NCBI GenBank assembly: GCA_013397115.1
Contig: VWZW01007169.1
Span: 1,887,451-1,951,450, forward strand
DNA: 64,000 bases
Direction of reading: 5' to 3'
From: Edolisoma coerulescens
Lineage: Eukaryota > Chordata > Aves > Passeriformes > Campephagidae
Below, in pieces: positions 22,270 to 36,284 of the stretch. How positions within the stretch are numbered: the first letter of the stretch is position 1; each line of letters opens with the position of its first letter. The notes under the pieces are model-generated. The model ran no database searches, was not told the DNA's origin, and saw only the letters and a list, made by a program, of their open reading frames with translations. The position numbers were made by a program, and so were the translations under genes.

Positions 22270-24090
22270 AACCTAACAGAAGGAAAGCCTTCAAGTGCTG
22301 CTAAAAGGAATAATATTATAGTTGTACTTTAGGGAGCAAAAACGATCTCTTTTGGCATTGTGCTGTTATTGCAAATTGTGTGTGTGTGATTTATCCTAAT
22401 TAAAAAAAATATGACAGACATAAGCCACAGAAATGTCTGTAAATGACACAATCTGGTCCTGTCTTTGTTTATCACTATCATAATGCATTGCTGGCCTCCT
22501 AAAATTATTAGCCTTTGTGACTTGCTGATAGCCACAGACTCTTGTGAAATGGAAAGGTGTCCAGTAGTAAAGCAGAATGTGAGCATTTCAATGTGGGATC
22601 AGCATTTCACTTGGTTATGCTAGATCATTCTTTATTGCTTTCTAAAAAAAATTATTTATTTTATGACTGTTTAGTGGGCAGAATTTTTAAAGCTTGTAGT
22701 TTACATACAGAAAGCTGGAGTGGGGTTCAGAATTTTTCCTTTATTGGAGCGAGTTAAATGGTTCTCCATTACTTAAGACTGCTCTATCAAATTAATACCA
22801 GTCATTTCCTCATGTGTGTTGAGTGAGTTTTCACATCAAACCAGACCTCTGAAGGGATATACACTGCTGCATTAAATAAAGATGCTGTGATATTCTGTAT
22901 CAAAAAGGTTAAACTCATCGGATTCTATGTAAACACTCATTTTACCCCAGCTAACCTGTAAAGATTTCATTTTGCTTCATTTATCTTCTCCCTTACCCTA
23001 TGCTAAACCATTCCCAGCTTCGAGGAAAGAATCATGTCTCCATTCATTTCCTATCTTGCTGAATTGCCTTCGCATTTCCTATCATCTGCACATAATCCTA
23101 TTCTCTCCATTATTGTCTTAATACCGAGTACAGCACAAGATAATGGATAGGCACTGTAATAACAGTGTGGCCTGTAGGAGCCCCTCGAGGGAAATATCTT
23201 TGACGCTGGTAGAATATTAATGCATCCCAGGTCCCTGATCTTCCTCTTTCACTTCATCTCCTGTTTTCTAAACTACATAATGACTTTCATATACATGACA
23301 AAAGCATTAGAAGAGAAAAAGACTCATTGATGAGCAGCAGGGCTGTGTGATATTAAGAAGCACTATTCTCAGTTCTTTGTACAGTTTTTGACCACCATCA
23401 GAGACAGTATATGCAGGTAATTTCTGATTTGAATAGATACAGGCATAAAGAAGCATTATTGTACTCTGTTAATCCAAATGCCCATCACAGGCACTGCGTG
23501 AAAATAAATTAAAATGTAATTCTTCAATAATGCATCTGTCTACAGGATGATTTTCAGCAGATTAAAAACAAACAACTTGATATCACTTAGAAAGGCTAGT
23601 GGATTGTTTTTGAGAAGCTTAATCATCAGCAGATTATGAATGGAACAGTAAATCAAAGCAGGGTATGTTAAACAACGTAGATTGTGTTGTAGCAGCAATT
23701 TACTGTACATAATTTTTTAATAAAAGGGAAAAATTGATTTTTGTGAGCGTAAACATTGAATCCTGTGAGAATTTAGCTGCTGTTATTGAAAAGGGGAATG
23801 TAAAAAATGCCATTCTTGTCATGTAGGAGCAATAACCTTTCATTCCTCCTACAAAAAACAGAAGTTTGCGCCCTTTAGGGCTGCCTTTAAGCGTAACTCC
23901 TTTTCTCATTTTTCTTTCCTTTTGTGACATACTCTATCTTTTGCTATCATATTTTGCAAATATGATATGTATTCCTGATTCACACTTCACCACCCCCACC
24001 CAAGGTGTGCCCCCTGGTGAAGGGGAGAAACCCCCAAACTTTCCTTTTGCCCTGAAAGGAGCTCTCCAAATTCATGCTGTGGGCTTTTGC
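22270..24090. other. Noncoding AT-rich sequence
   Basis: No gene or repeat is recognised. From 23300 to 23700 stops occur in every frame, and the text is varied rather than repetitive, with several ATTA and TAAT words. That is the look of slowly evolving noncoding sequence, although only alignment could show it. Confidence 0.5.
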
Positions 24091-24095
24091 TTTTA

Positions 24096-24123
24096 AATGG
24101 ACATCTGCCAGCAGATGTCCATT
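24096..24123. repeat. Perfect 12-bp hairpin with paired E-boxes
   Basis: The arms aatggacatctg (24096-24107) and cagatgtccatt (24112-24123) are exact reverse complements around ccag. Each arm carries the E-box CATCTG/CAGATG, so two such sites face each other 4 bases apart. A paired bHLH-type site is conceivable. No transcript evidence is available from sequence alone. Confidence 0.8.
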
Positions 24124-24129
24124 ACTGCT

Positions 24130-27100
24130 TGTCTTCAAGGTCTGGCTTTCACTGCTCCTGGTGTTGGGTTTCAGGCGAAACCTCAGGCTGGGGGCTCTGC
24201 AGCAGCCCTGTCTCCCTCTGCCTGCTGCCAGTTGCTGTAGGAGCAGAGCAGCTTCTGACCATCAGTCATTGCAGATAATATCTGAGGAGAAAGGGAGACA
24301 TTATTTCAAATCAAGGGAACTGAGTGAGGAGCAGCAGCCAAGCAACAGTCTGGTACTGGCAGTGTGCTGGAGAGGAAAAACACTAAAGTCTGGGAGAATC
24401 AGAGATGAGAACTAATATATAAAAGTCCTGATGGAATAAGGTCTTGAGATTACAAAAATTTGAAAAGTACTTGAAAATTAGTTACATATTAAATGAAAGA
24501 TTAAGAAAATTTGCACAAAATATACAGATACCTTGTGCTTTAAGAAGGTGGCTGTTTTCCCTTGTTAACTGCTAAGCAAATGCTAAGAAGCATCTTCTAA
24601 CTTCAGTGCTCAATCCTGACCCAGCCTTGCAGGGGGCTCCGGGGAGTCCAAGGAAATGTCAGGGTTAGTGACTGAAGCCATACTAAAAGAAATCTGTCCC
24701 AAGAGTAAAAGAAGAGACAGCCTGTCTGTTCTTGGGCCTACTGTTGTTTTATGCTTTAATTTTATTTTCAGATAATTCATTTGATTGATTTCACTGTTTT
24801 TAATGTTATTTCTTCTGTTTTGAACTCATGTGGTACTGTGAAATAGTCTAATATTGAATTATGCTGCTTCTGCATTTTAAACTGTGCTCAGCAGGGTGGA
24901 AAAATACACGTGGATCTAAAAGACATTGGACTGTACGTCAGAAACCTGAAGCTGTCCCTTTGGAACCTGGTAAAAACTATGTTAGCAAGTTCTGTTTCTA
25001 TCATTATAAACGCAATGCCTTTTCTTTCACATGTGTTTACTTGCCAAGAGAAAAAATGACATCCTGTGGGACATTGGTAGTGTGGTATCCCAGTTTATGA
25101 GACTGTAAACAAGAAGAGGTGAGAAAGAACTCAGTTCACTTTTGCTGGTATTCACTTAAAAATTGTTATGGTCTAAATTTAAGTCTGGAATGAAAATATT
25201 AGGTTGTTTATTTCACTTTGTCTTCAAAAATGAGTCTGGTATATGGCTTTTGTTACTCTTCCATAGCTGTCCTAAAATGAGGAGAGAAAGTACTTGAAGA
25301 TCATACTGGAAAGACAATACCTCTCAAGGTCTTTTGCAGCCTTGTCACCAGCATTTGGGGGACCAGCATTTGGGGCACCCTTGGCAACCACTCTCCGGAG
25401 GCTCTGGGAAGGTCCTTGTCTGCCTGATAAACCGAAGTCTGTTTTATGTGCAGAGACCCTTTATAGCTTTCCTTGTATCTATCGACTTCACTGTGTCTGT
25501 CACACTTCTGTGATGTTTGGTGTAACATAATGAAGTAGGAATTATTACTCACATCATGAATACAGGAAGGTCAATGACCCCTAGCAAAGGCTGGAGACTC
25601 AGTGTTTTTTGTTTTGCACAGGCTTAGAGTAGGAGGCAAGCAGGTTTTCATCCTCAGAGACAAAAAAACAGGCCTGAGAAAAAAGAATGGCTTGTTGGTT
25701 TTGATTTTGGTTTGGCTTCTTTTTCCCCCATGGTCTTGGAAAACCAAGGACATCATGGTCCCAGTCCTCAAAAGAGCTGTATCTTACAGCTCTTGTACCT
25801 TGGATCAACTTTTTAAGTGAAGAAAGACTGAAGGTATTCAGATTACTCTGTATGAAAGGTAAAAATTGATGTATTTGTTTTCAGCGTTGGTTGTAGATGA
25901 AGCCAGGACAGAGAGGACAGGAGTCTGCAGCAGTCAAGAATTTGTCTGGGTCATGAGAGCTGTTTCAGAGCGAGTGAGTGGGTCTTCCCAGGGACTCTGG
26001 TGGTTGTGACTCCAGAGATGGTTGAATTCCATTTAAGGAATTCACTTGGCTCCTGTTTGTTGTTTCTGACTTACTAAATGCTGCTAATTTTTTCCAGGTT
26101 TTTTTTCTTACTTATAATCACCTTCAGGTTTTTGACCAGGAAAAGTGCTGTCTTTGTAGGGCTGAAGTACAACTTTGATGTCTTTCATATACTAACTTTG
26201 TCTCATGACCTCTGGCATACAGCAAAATTATCTTTTAAACTGACTTTTAACAATTAAGTGCAATTTTATAATTCAAAACCAGTTTTATTAAACAGGAAAA
26301 ACTGTTTTTATGACCCAGTTTGACTACTTTTTTTAAAACATTCAGAATGATAAAGTTGAAATTTGCAATTTAACTATTATACCTTGGTTTACAGCTTGTT
26401 ATGCCTCTTCTTTTAAAATGTATATTGCTAGCAAGAAATCTAAATAAATTATCATAACCCATTTTCTCTATTCTCTCTCTCCATATTTCTACTCTTAGAG
26501 AAAAAGATGCCCTCCATTAGAGTGTCTTTGATACTGTCATTTTTCATATTTTAAGAGGTACTGCATGTGCTCTGTGTGAAATACACTTGAAAGGATTTTT
26601 TTTTTGTGATAGCAGTTTATGTTGTTTCTAATCTTAATCCAGGCATCACTAATTTTGTGTTTGCAAGTAAACATGATAATGAATGAGAATCCTCCTAGCA
26701 TTGTAATTGATGTCGCTCTTTTGTATCCTGGGTTTCAAATCTGTGTGCAATTGTCAGTGCCCTATAGAAATGTTAATTATCTTGAATAATCCTGTTTGCC
26801 TTCAGGCTGGAGCAGTCCTAAGCAGTAAGAAGGTATCATCCAAGATAGTTGGAAAGAAATATGGCGTTAAAATGATGCAAAAAACCCAGACTGGTACAGT
26901 TGTAGCCAGGACAGGGAATGCTACGGCACTGGGGAAAGAAGCTATAAGAAATGGCATGGGCTGTGTTTGGTGGAAACGAAGGAGATTATCTAAATGACAG
27001 CAATTTGAAGCAGCTGCAAGATGGAGAGCTGGGGCCATGGAATAACATCTCCCCACCCAGGGACTTGAAAGGGTCGTTGTCTATTCCTCCACACGTGCCC

Positions 27101-30100
27101 AGGCATTTCGTGGTGGTGTGGAAAGGAGGGAATATGACAGACTGTGCTTTTGGCAGGGTGGCTCCTGGAGCGCTGCGTGTGCTGCTCGGGACTGTGAGAG
27201 CTGGCAGGCAGCGGTGTGCGGATGGGAGGGTGCAGCCAGCTGCACTGCAGGGCTAGGGAGCTGCACTGGCTCTGGTGCTGCTGTTCAGAGAACTGTATTT
27301 GCTGCCAGCTGCATTGCTGTTTGACTAGGCAGCTTCCTTGGGCTTATTCCTATTGTTAGAAGTAGAGGGAGAAGGTGCTGCAGTGTCTCCCGTGGCATTT
27401 GTTAGTAGCAGTCAGACTTCTTTTAGAGATGCTAATTGCAGGTAAGAGTAGGGTGGCTGCAGTGCAGCTGAGTCAATATATTCAGACAGCTAATCTGGAA
27501 TGTGCTGGTGCACCAGGCTCTGCTACCTGTAGGACATGTGAACATGTGCTGGTGAGTGGGATATGCAGTTAAGTATGGTGTAGGTTCCTTCTCAAAATGT
27601 CAGTTCGCAGCCAAATTGCAACTCTACAAGTCAGTGTGCAAAAATCAACTTTGTAATAGCAGTAAAAAATCATATTCATATATTTACAGAGGGATAGGGG
27701 CACTAGAAAGCCTGTTATCTCAATTATGGAGTTCTCTGAGTTTCCTTGATGTGGAGGGGGCATTCACTGAATTTTGAGAATAATACATTCTGAATGTTAT
27801 AATCATCTGAAATCATACAGAACAGGATACTTGAATTTTGAATCAACATTTGTGAAACTTTGAACCTGTGTGTTCATGATAACGTGGACAGCAGACCTCA
27901 TGTGCTGAGAAAAGAAAAATTATTGCTATAGAGCACAAAAATGGTTCTGGTTTGCAATTACTTGTTAATGTAATTTTTTTGGCTAGTTGATGCATTACTA
28001 GAATGCTTTGCTTGTGTCATATTCAAATTTGGACTGCAAAGGCATGGATTTTTGTATGAAGACCTTATGTAATTAAATTTAGGAAGCTGTTGAATAATTT
28101 GCAATACTTAATGATTCCTTTGTGGATTATGAGGCATACTTAGCAACTACTGTTTTCATTCTTTGTTATTTGTTGAGCCTAGGTTGCACAGTTTTGTTTC
28201 GTTAGTTTGCAACCACTTTGCTGTGGTGTCTTCTGTGATCATCCATTTTTCTTTCTGGAGACAGTGTCTTGGATAGCAAAGTGGAGGCAGAGCCGTTTCT
28301 GGTGAATTCAGGCAAAGTGAAACTTTGCTGTGTAGTGGTGCTGGGCACAATTCAGGACTTCAGCAGGTACCTGTCATTATCAGGGGCTCTACCTCAGTGC
28401 ACTCATTTTCTGATGTTGCTCTATCAGCAACGTTTCCTCAGAAACGTAGGACTACTGTAAATTGCCTCTCAGACACTGATGAAGGAACATTAATTACTAT
28501 GGTGTCTTCTAATTTCAAAACTGGAATACTGTAGTTTTTTCCTTAATGAACTTCCAGACTCTACTACGTGGAGATTAAAGTGAATTAAAAAAACTCATCA
28601 AGAAATCTTTCATGGGCGCCAAATTTTGCACTCACATTAAACCTGTTCTCAAATACTCCCCTGACTCCCTCCTGATATAGTTTCATATTTTTTTCAGAAC
28701 ACGATTGATCCCATTAAAAGGCATTAACATGTTTTTAATCTCGTCATCAAATTAATCCTGTTGATACTGTTAGTATCTTTGTAATGCAATACAGAAAAAA
28801 ATAAAACTGTAATTTGGCCTTTTCAGATTTTCAGTGCAGCTGAACTGACATGCTGAATTGTACCAACCCTCATGCTGTCAAGAGATGCCCTGAAAAAGCT
28901 CTTAGCCCTGATTATCCATTGGAACAATGGCTGTGTCTCTAATTTTAGACAGCTGCAAGCGGGGTGACTCTCTGTGAAGAAGCAGGACATTTTGTACTGC
29001 ATTCCCTTCTCAGGAACGTGAACTCTTCTCTGCTTGCTTAAAGCCCTGCTGTTTACAAGCCCGAGATCCTCTTGTAAACATGCGCTTCTGCACTGTGAAG
29101 GCTTCAGCCTGTAGCACTGTCCTATTCACAGACCCCAGTCCCAAATCCCTGCCTCTTCCAGCACTCGGTGCCCTGCTGTTCGCACCTCTGAAATTCTTTT
29201 ATGTAAAAGCTGCGGTGTCTGACTGAAGTCGTGTTCTGCTGCCCTCTTGCAGAGAATGCTTCGTGCAAGCAAATATGTTTTTCCTGGGTAACATTTTCTT
29301 TTCTCAGAAATTCAGAATATAAATATTCACTTAGACCACACTTCCTAAATCAATGACGTCTTGTCGATGGGAGTTAAGTTTTCATAAAAATACCATTGTC
29401 AGGCAAGGTATTGTACAGCTGCTACTAACTAGATGGGGGAAAACTGGAACTGTGAATAATTTGTTATCTGCATATCCCTGATGACTGAATTGCACACCCG
29501 TAACTGAGGACACTTCTTGTAACACTGCTTTTAAGTGGGAAAGTTACTGAATATAGCAAAAAAAAAAAAAAAAAATCCTGTGTTGAAGTTTCAAAACTCA
29601 AATGAGCATTGTGTGTGGAGATAAATCATTCCCAGAGGCAAATGCTTCAAGAAAATTATTCTTGTTATTTTCTATTCGTTTCCACTACCTTGATTTTAAA
29701 ATCGACTCTTCTAAAATATACACATTCCAAGCTGTACCTGCGGAGTGCTGCTGTGTGTAGTGTTGCATCACACCAGGGCAGGTTGTGCTCCACTCTCTTC
29801 CAGGTGGAAGATGTGCCATTCCTGGCACTGTTTGAAACTGCTCTGTCCACCTAATGGAAGTGATGACTGAGAGTAGATATTGTTCGTGTCTCTTAGCTAC
29901 CCACTCATTGTCTTCTGTTGTGATTCTTTAATTTCTAGAGCGCATTTTGGGCATTGCTGTTACACAACCATCTGGTAGCTCTTGAATTTATGGAATCTGC
30001 CAGGGGGACATGTGCTGACATTCAAAAAGAGAGTAAAAGACTGTTAACCAAAATATTCTCCCTTTTGTTTAATATTTAATAGTTGGCTTGTACTTGTCAC

Positions 30101-30695
30101 ACCAGAAAGTTTTTCTTTAGAAATAAAAAAGCAAATTAGAAACATGTCACAAAACCTTCTGTAATTCATCAAGCTGTGCTCCTACTGCTGGTTGACCTGC
30201 TTTCATATGGATGTTCCTACCATTAAACAGACACGCAGTAGTCTTTGTGTGTAGTAAAACTTCTGTGCTACAAATTGGTGGTGCAAACCCTTGAAATGTG
30301 CATAAGCAAAGCTCCATGTATTACCTACTTGCCTTTCTGTGTGAAGGTTTTAAAGACATCCCATTAGGGTTTCCATCAGATGGAGCTCTGCAGTTGGTGC
30401 TTCCAGTCCCTGCCAGGATGTGGCATCTCCCCACATGCGGCTGCCAGGTCTGTTCTCTTTCCTTGTTGACAGTAACCCCCAGTCCACCACAAAAGATTTA
30501 CCTTTAGTATTTGATTAGAATAACAAAACAATGAGTTTTGTATTACCATGCAGAAGGCACTAAAGGCAACTGTTTTGCCTAATTGTACATATGCATTTAT
30601 TAACTTTCTACTGCTCGTTAATGGTGCAGTGAGCAAAATCTGCATTTCCACATAGAAAGCTTCTAAAGCCAAACCCTTTGCACTGACACCAAAAT
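24130..30695. other. Noncoding sequence
   Basis: No gene is supported. Simple features are a tandem pair of about 15 bases (ccagcatttggggga / ccagcatttggggca) at 25348-25377 and an 18-A run at 29558-29575. The frame 26707-26997 is Lys/Arg-rich and has a splice-acceptor-like ttcag at 26801-26805. A GC-richer patch at 27120-27330 gives frames on both strands. None is recognisable as a protein. Confidence 0.55.
25348..25377. repeat. Short tandem duplication, 2 x 15 bp
   Basis: Two adjacent 15-base units, ccagcatttggggga and ccagcatttggggca, differ at one position. This is a small slippage-type duplication with no apparent function. Confidence 0.8.
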
Positions 30696-30701
30696 TTGTC
30701 C

Positions 30702-30748
30702 GAGTTCTCTGGAACTCAGAGCTGGAACATTAGTTCTCTGGAACTAAT
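30702..30748. repeat. Twin hairpins sharing the TCTG loop
   Basis: Two adjacent perfect hairpins share the core ttc-tctg-gaa. The first is gagttc-tctg-gaactc (30702-30717). The second is attagttc-tctg-gaactaat (30729-30748), with an 8-bp stem. The outer arm bases differ between the two, but each pairs perfectly within itself. That looks like either a duplicated hairpin with compensatory change or coincidental paired sites. No gene is nearby. Confidence 0.75.
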
Positions 30749-30749
30749 G

Positions 30750-33700
30750 GAAGGATGAGGAGAGCCTTCCCCCAGGAATCTCTTTGTTTACTATCTCTTA
30801 TGGATACTAGAAAACAGTTATGAAATCTGTCAGTGCTAAATTATTTTCCAGATGCAATTTGGTTACTTGTGTTCTCCTGTGATTCCTAGAACACAAGTTC
30901 TGACTTTTACAGGTTAAATTAGCTTACTAAGACTAACAGAAAATGTATATCTAACTTTTGTGCATTACATAGAGGTACTATTCAGAAATGTCTTGTGGTA
31001 ACCTGCGTGTGTATGTGTATTGCAGAAGCTACAGTGAAAGCTACAGTGATTCTAATGCTACTGAAGATTTAATATTAACTCTAAATCATTGGGCATAATC
31101 ATATGATCTTATTGTTGATTCTTTCCTTAGTGGTTCTTTCCAACAGAAAGACACTTGGCTAAAATGAGCTGTAGTCTAAAGGGTACTCGGGAGGCAGCAG
31201 GACAATGGCGTATGTGCAGCCATTTCCCTTTCAGAAAGGATGGAGCATCTCTGGGTAAGCAAGAGTTTGCCTATGCTGTGACCACGCTAATTTGTGGTTG
31301 AGTGCTGAACAAATCACAGCTTTCTGCTACAAATAGCGATCAACAAATCCCTGCTGGGCACACGGATGAGGTGCATTTTCCCACCCTGCGCTTGCAGTGG
31401 AGTGCAGTGATTTGAATGATCTGGTGCAAGAGACTCTTTCTGCTGCTTCTGTGGTGGAGTGCACAATGGCTGAAATGCTGCACCCCTGAGGTGCTGGACT
31501 CACTGACTGTAGGGAAACCAGGCAGGGGTTCCCAAAGGGAATTACCCTTCTCCATGGTTTCTTGCAGTACAGTGAGGCTCAGCGTGGCACATCCAGGTTG
31601 GGATGGGATGTACAACACAGAGTATCACTGATACAGAATTGCACAGAGAGTGCAAACCGTTGGGTGCTGAGGTAATGTGTCTGCTGAAGATGCTGCTGTC
31701 ATTTCAGGATGTTGTTAAGGGCATAGAAAATAATATTTAAGAAGTGCTAAAAGCAGATGTCATGCAAGTGAATTGTAATGCATTGAGGGGAAAATGAGAT
31801 AAACTACTCATAGCCTTTGACAGTACTCTATGACACCTCCATTTTTGGAGAAAATTATAAGCTTCTGATAAAATAATAAGAAAAAAAGAAGAAAACAGAA
31901 GTCTGTCTTTCATCTGCTTCCATCTCTCTAGTTCACGGGAGTGAATGCTGGTACAGGAGCAAGAAGCAGAGGGTAAAGGAGGATTGAGGTGGGAAGGATT
32001 GTGTTTATACCAAGAATAGGGGATATGATCGAGTAACACAATCAAGATTAAAGAAGAAATGGAACTTTATATAAGCTTGAAGGGGGAAAACTTGGTATGC
32101 TGCAAAACAAGAGAAGAATAAAAAACCTGGTGGCCTATTGTATTCCTCCTGGAAATACATACATACAATATAAATAAAAGAAATAAATAAAATGTATTAG
32201 TCTTTCCAGTGGGGCTGCAGCAAAATTTTTACTAAGAGACGAGCTGACAGAATAATAATGAAGAATGTTGCTATAAATTCTCCTAAAACAAAGAGGATTT
32301 CTTTTTAAAGGAGGAATTTTACTAACATGATATTACTAAGGAAGTTTAGAGCAGAACTCATTTTGGAACCATCTTTGCAGGTTAACATGAGCATGTTGAA
32401 GGCAAAATAGGCAGTAATGATGTAGTGGTTAGATGTGAACTACCACCAGTATTCAAGTTAAAAGCTAGCAGAAATACTAGGGTAAATAGAGGACCATTAA
32501 GTTTCATGTCACTTGTTTCCAGTCTTTTAAAGGAGGGTGAAAAGGTAGGAGGAGAAAGCAGTACTACAGAAAACAGCAGAAAAAATAACTTGATGAAAAC
32601 GATACCAGATCTGTAGAACTGGAAAGACCTAAAGGACCTATTCCTAATCAATAACACCTCTGAGATAAAAACAATGGAATATACAGAGGAATTATTCATC
32701 ATCTGAGATGGAGACAAGGGTGAAGGAAAATACAGAAAAAGTTTAGAATAAATATTAAGCCAAGTTCTCAACAGTATCGTTTGCCTATGAAATTATGTCT
32801 GTGCTCTGTGATGTGCCAGGTTTTGGTAGAATGCAAAATTCACTCTTGAATGCATTTTGAAAAAAGATCATGTCATAGCAATATACTGGGGTTCTCCATC
32901 ATCCTGTGCTCAAACTCTTTCTTCTCAAAGCCTCAATACGCAGGATAATGTTTCTCCCTACAGGGTAGGGACAAAAGCTTATGCCTTTCCAGCGAAGAGC
33001 AGGATAATTTTTGGGAGATGCAGTTGAATATGCCATACTAAATACAGCTGAAATTTGATACAAAGTGTTTTTGATATAAAGGTTGGGAACACTCCTCCTG
33101 TGGTTAAAGGCATTGTGAAGAATGTGATGTACCTGGTGGAAGCTGCAAGGACTCCTAGTGAAGCACATTGGAAAGCCACAGTGCTGTGTTAGACAAAAAG
33201 GTTAAATGTAAGCTGGAATTTTCAGGCTTAAAAAAGAGACAAAATGAAAAAAGAAAAATTTATGTTCAGTGTCTTCAATGAAAACCTTTCCTGGGCTCAG
33301 ACCATTCAATCTGTTACATCCATGTAATGAATCAGTGCACATGGTATACAGAATGGAAGAGACCTCTAAGAATAAAAAAATAATTTTTTTGGCTAATACC
33401 ATCAGACATTAACCTGCATCACGTGACTTTCTGTACCTGATGTAATGCTGTGTGTTTAGGGTCAGGGAACAACGACCTGTCCTGGAGGAATTGCTCCTTT
33501 TTCCACAACGAAGACATTGAAGAAGTAGGGAAAAGATTGGGGACTATTAGTAGGGTTGTTTTGTGTTCCTCTCTTATATATTGCCTATTGGGGATGGAAA
33601 TTCCCATGCCACGTTTCTGTGGTGGTATGTGGAAGAAAGCAGGCAGGCGTGAGGGGGGCAGCTGCTGTGCAGGAGGCTTTCACTCTGTAGAATGTCAGCC

Positions 33701-36280
33701 TCTGCAGTGCCTTTGTAGGAGCTCTGCTTTATGTTGCAGTGTAGGGAGCTGCCAGGAGAGGGGGGGAAATGGGGAAAAACGAAGTTTGGTTAATAAAGCA
33801 GGCTTGTCCCGTGGGTGAGAAGCATGGGTGATGTCTCAGTGCCTGTACCAGGCTTTAGCTGTAGAGCTGTACATCCTTGATGGCATATTAAAGATTAAGG
33901 AAAGACTCCAAATGCCTAAACTGCCAGTCTCCCTGCATGTATTTCTGTGAGCATTGGCTTGTGCCACGGGTTCAGGTGATGCTCTCTTGTTTACACAACC
34001 ACAGGCTTCTTGGAGCATCTGCCTTTTGCTCGCACCATGATTAAATTGTACAGGAAGAACATGTGTTTCTCAAATCTCCCTGCAGCCCTTGGGGTATGAC
34101 TGTTTTAAGTTTGACAAGAGGAGGCAAGGGTGCACATGAAAGTGTGCAGTTCTGAGTTTGTTCTTTTTGGTGCTTTCATATTGCAAAGATCAATAATTTA
34201 CCTCCTGTCAGGTGAAACCAAGAGATTAGTCGCATTAATTTTTGAATGCTTTCTTAGTGTCTGTAAATTGATCCTACCTTGCTGAAGTTGTGTTTGCAGT
34301 CTTGCTGTACTGTGGTGGCAGGGGAGCTACACTGAGCTGTGCTGGCTGAATGTATAGCTTAAAAAGCACTAAATGTGAATAAACATAGCTGTTATAACAG
34401 GAAGCAGGGAATCATCAACAAACTGGGGGTTTGATGGGGCTGGGCACTGTTTTGGTTTAGGCTGCTTATCAGATTTTTCATCCAAGGTAATGTTTTGTTG
34501 TTGTTTGTTGTTTTCTATTCAAGTACATCCTCTGGTCTTGGTTTAGCTCATCATCCATACGTACAGCACAGAGCTTTAGGTTGACTTCCAGTGCTCTCAA
34601 AATGGCCAGTCAGCCCTTTCCAGCCTTGTGTGATTGCCAGTGTTTCATGTATGTGACAGGAGTGCAGAAATGCTGTGCTGATGTTCTAGGGGGGTATGTT
34701 TTGAGCTGTGGTGAAGCTTTGAGCTTTTCAAAGCAAGTGGTGCTGCTCGTCCTGAGCACCTCGGTGCAGTGGCACTGTAGTGGCTGAGGTGCTGTGTGTC
34801 TCTGACCCCGTAGGCACTCAGTGGGTCTCAGCCTCCTTCTGCTCCTGCCTCGCTGCTCAACGTGGGGATATGGCCTCAGGTGCCTATGACCCCTCCCAGC
34901 TGGCCGTATGATTCTCTACATGTAGGATTGGGCTCATCTGGTGGGCTCCTGGTGCTGAGGAGCACTTGCTGTAGGAGGGGAGTGATGCCTTCCCAGTAGT
35001 GTTTTTGTATGAAGCAGAGGTTCTTCACACAGGCATTTTTGCTCCATTACACCTCTACAAATACTATGCCTGGTAGATACTATAGTGCCACCTAAAACAT
35101 TGTTTACTTACATTATCCTGAAAAAATGCTGGTGATAATCACCTACCAGCAGGCAGCAGTTCCTTCTGAGTTGAGAGGCATCAAAAGCCTGATGCAGCAC
35201 TGCTCCCCTCAATGGCTCAGGAACTGCCCTTGGCCCATGGCACTGCTCTCTGTGCTACTGTGAACAGATGTAATTCTCTGATCACATCTCTCATTTGTGC
35301 ATTGATTTTGAACTAATGATGTGTTTCTGTGTGCATACCTAGGGGAAAAAAAAAAGGAAATACTAGAACTCCTCCTTCATTTTGGACTGTATAGCTCAGA
35401 GCTGCTGTGGAGGTACTGCATATAGCACTGCTGCTATGCCTGGGTTTTTATGAAGTCTTTGAAAAGATTTAATTAAAACTGTTTTCTAGATTTCATCTTC
35501 TGCAGTAATGGTCTTTTGAAGATTCTACCTATGGGGTATTGTTTATCCAATTTAAGGTATTGAAATGCAGAATATTATTCTGGTGTATTTATTCTGTGGA
35601 AATCTAGACTTAATTTTTTTCCTGAACAGTTTGCTGTTATGTGGAGGAGATGCAGTCCATATTCTGCAACTGCTATGAGAGGTGAGATTGAAATGAGTTT
35701 GACTCTCTGCTGCATTTTATCTAAAGCCTGCAGGTAACTTGGCCTCATTGTGTCTGAGCATCATAAGTATTTATTGTTTTTCTATTAAAACATTTCCGTA
35801 GATATCACTGTCATTTGTACTGTTCTGTATTTAACTAAAATATGTTTTCCTCCTTGAGATTTTCTCTAGTTCTGGTCACAGTATTGCTCAGTTTGTCCAT
35901 ACAAGCTATTCACTCAATCTCTAGTGCTTGCTGGCAGGGTTTGTTTAGGAATTGAATGTTGTGATGTTCCTAGGTGTTCCTACAGGTGCACCATGAAGGC
36001 ATACCTCTTGCATTGCCATTGCACCAGCACTCGGCTTCCCCGAGTTTCTTTCTCAGTGTGCAGATCACAGCTGGCAATTCAATGTGAAGTTACCTGTGCT
36101 GTTGCTGTAATGAAAACACCCACTGCTCTCCTGTGCTGGAAATCCTGTTTTCAGACTTGGTTGCCCACGGCTCTTTTCCCCACACATCATCCTGGCTTTG
36201 CAGCCTCCTCTGCTTTAGGGAATTTCTCACCACATACTCAGTTTACTTTTCTTACTGAAAATTGAGCCACAGTAAATATC
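30750..36280. other. Noncoding sequence
   Basis: No gene or named repeat is recognised. A perfect tandem pair of the 12-mer aagctacagtga lies at 31026-31049, and AAAT/CATA-rich simple sequence at 32155-32195. Frames such as 31737-32045 (minus), 32382-32771 (minus) and 33450-33818 (plus) are chance openings without domains. Confidence 0.55.
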
Positions 36281-36284
36281 TTAC

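Noticed and set aside
26030..26054. Inverted repeat gaattcc/ggaattc
   Set aside because: A 7-bp stem is common by chance in a window of this size.
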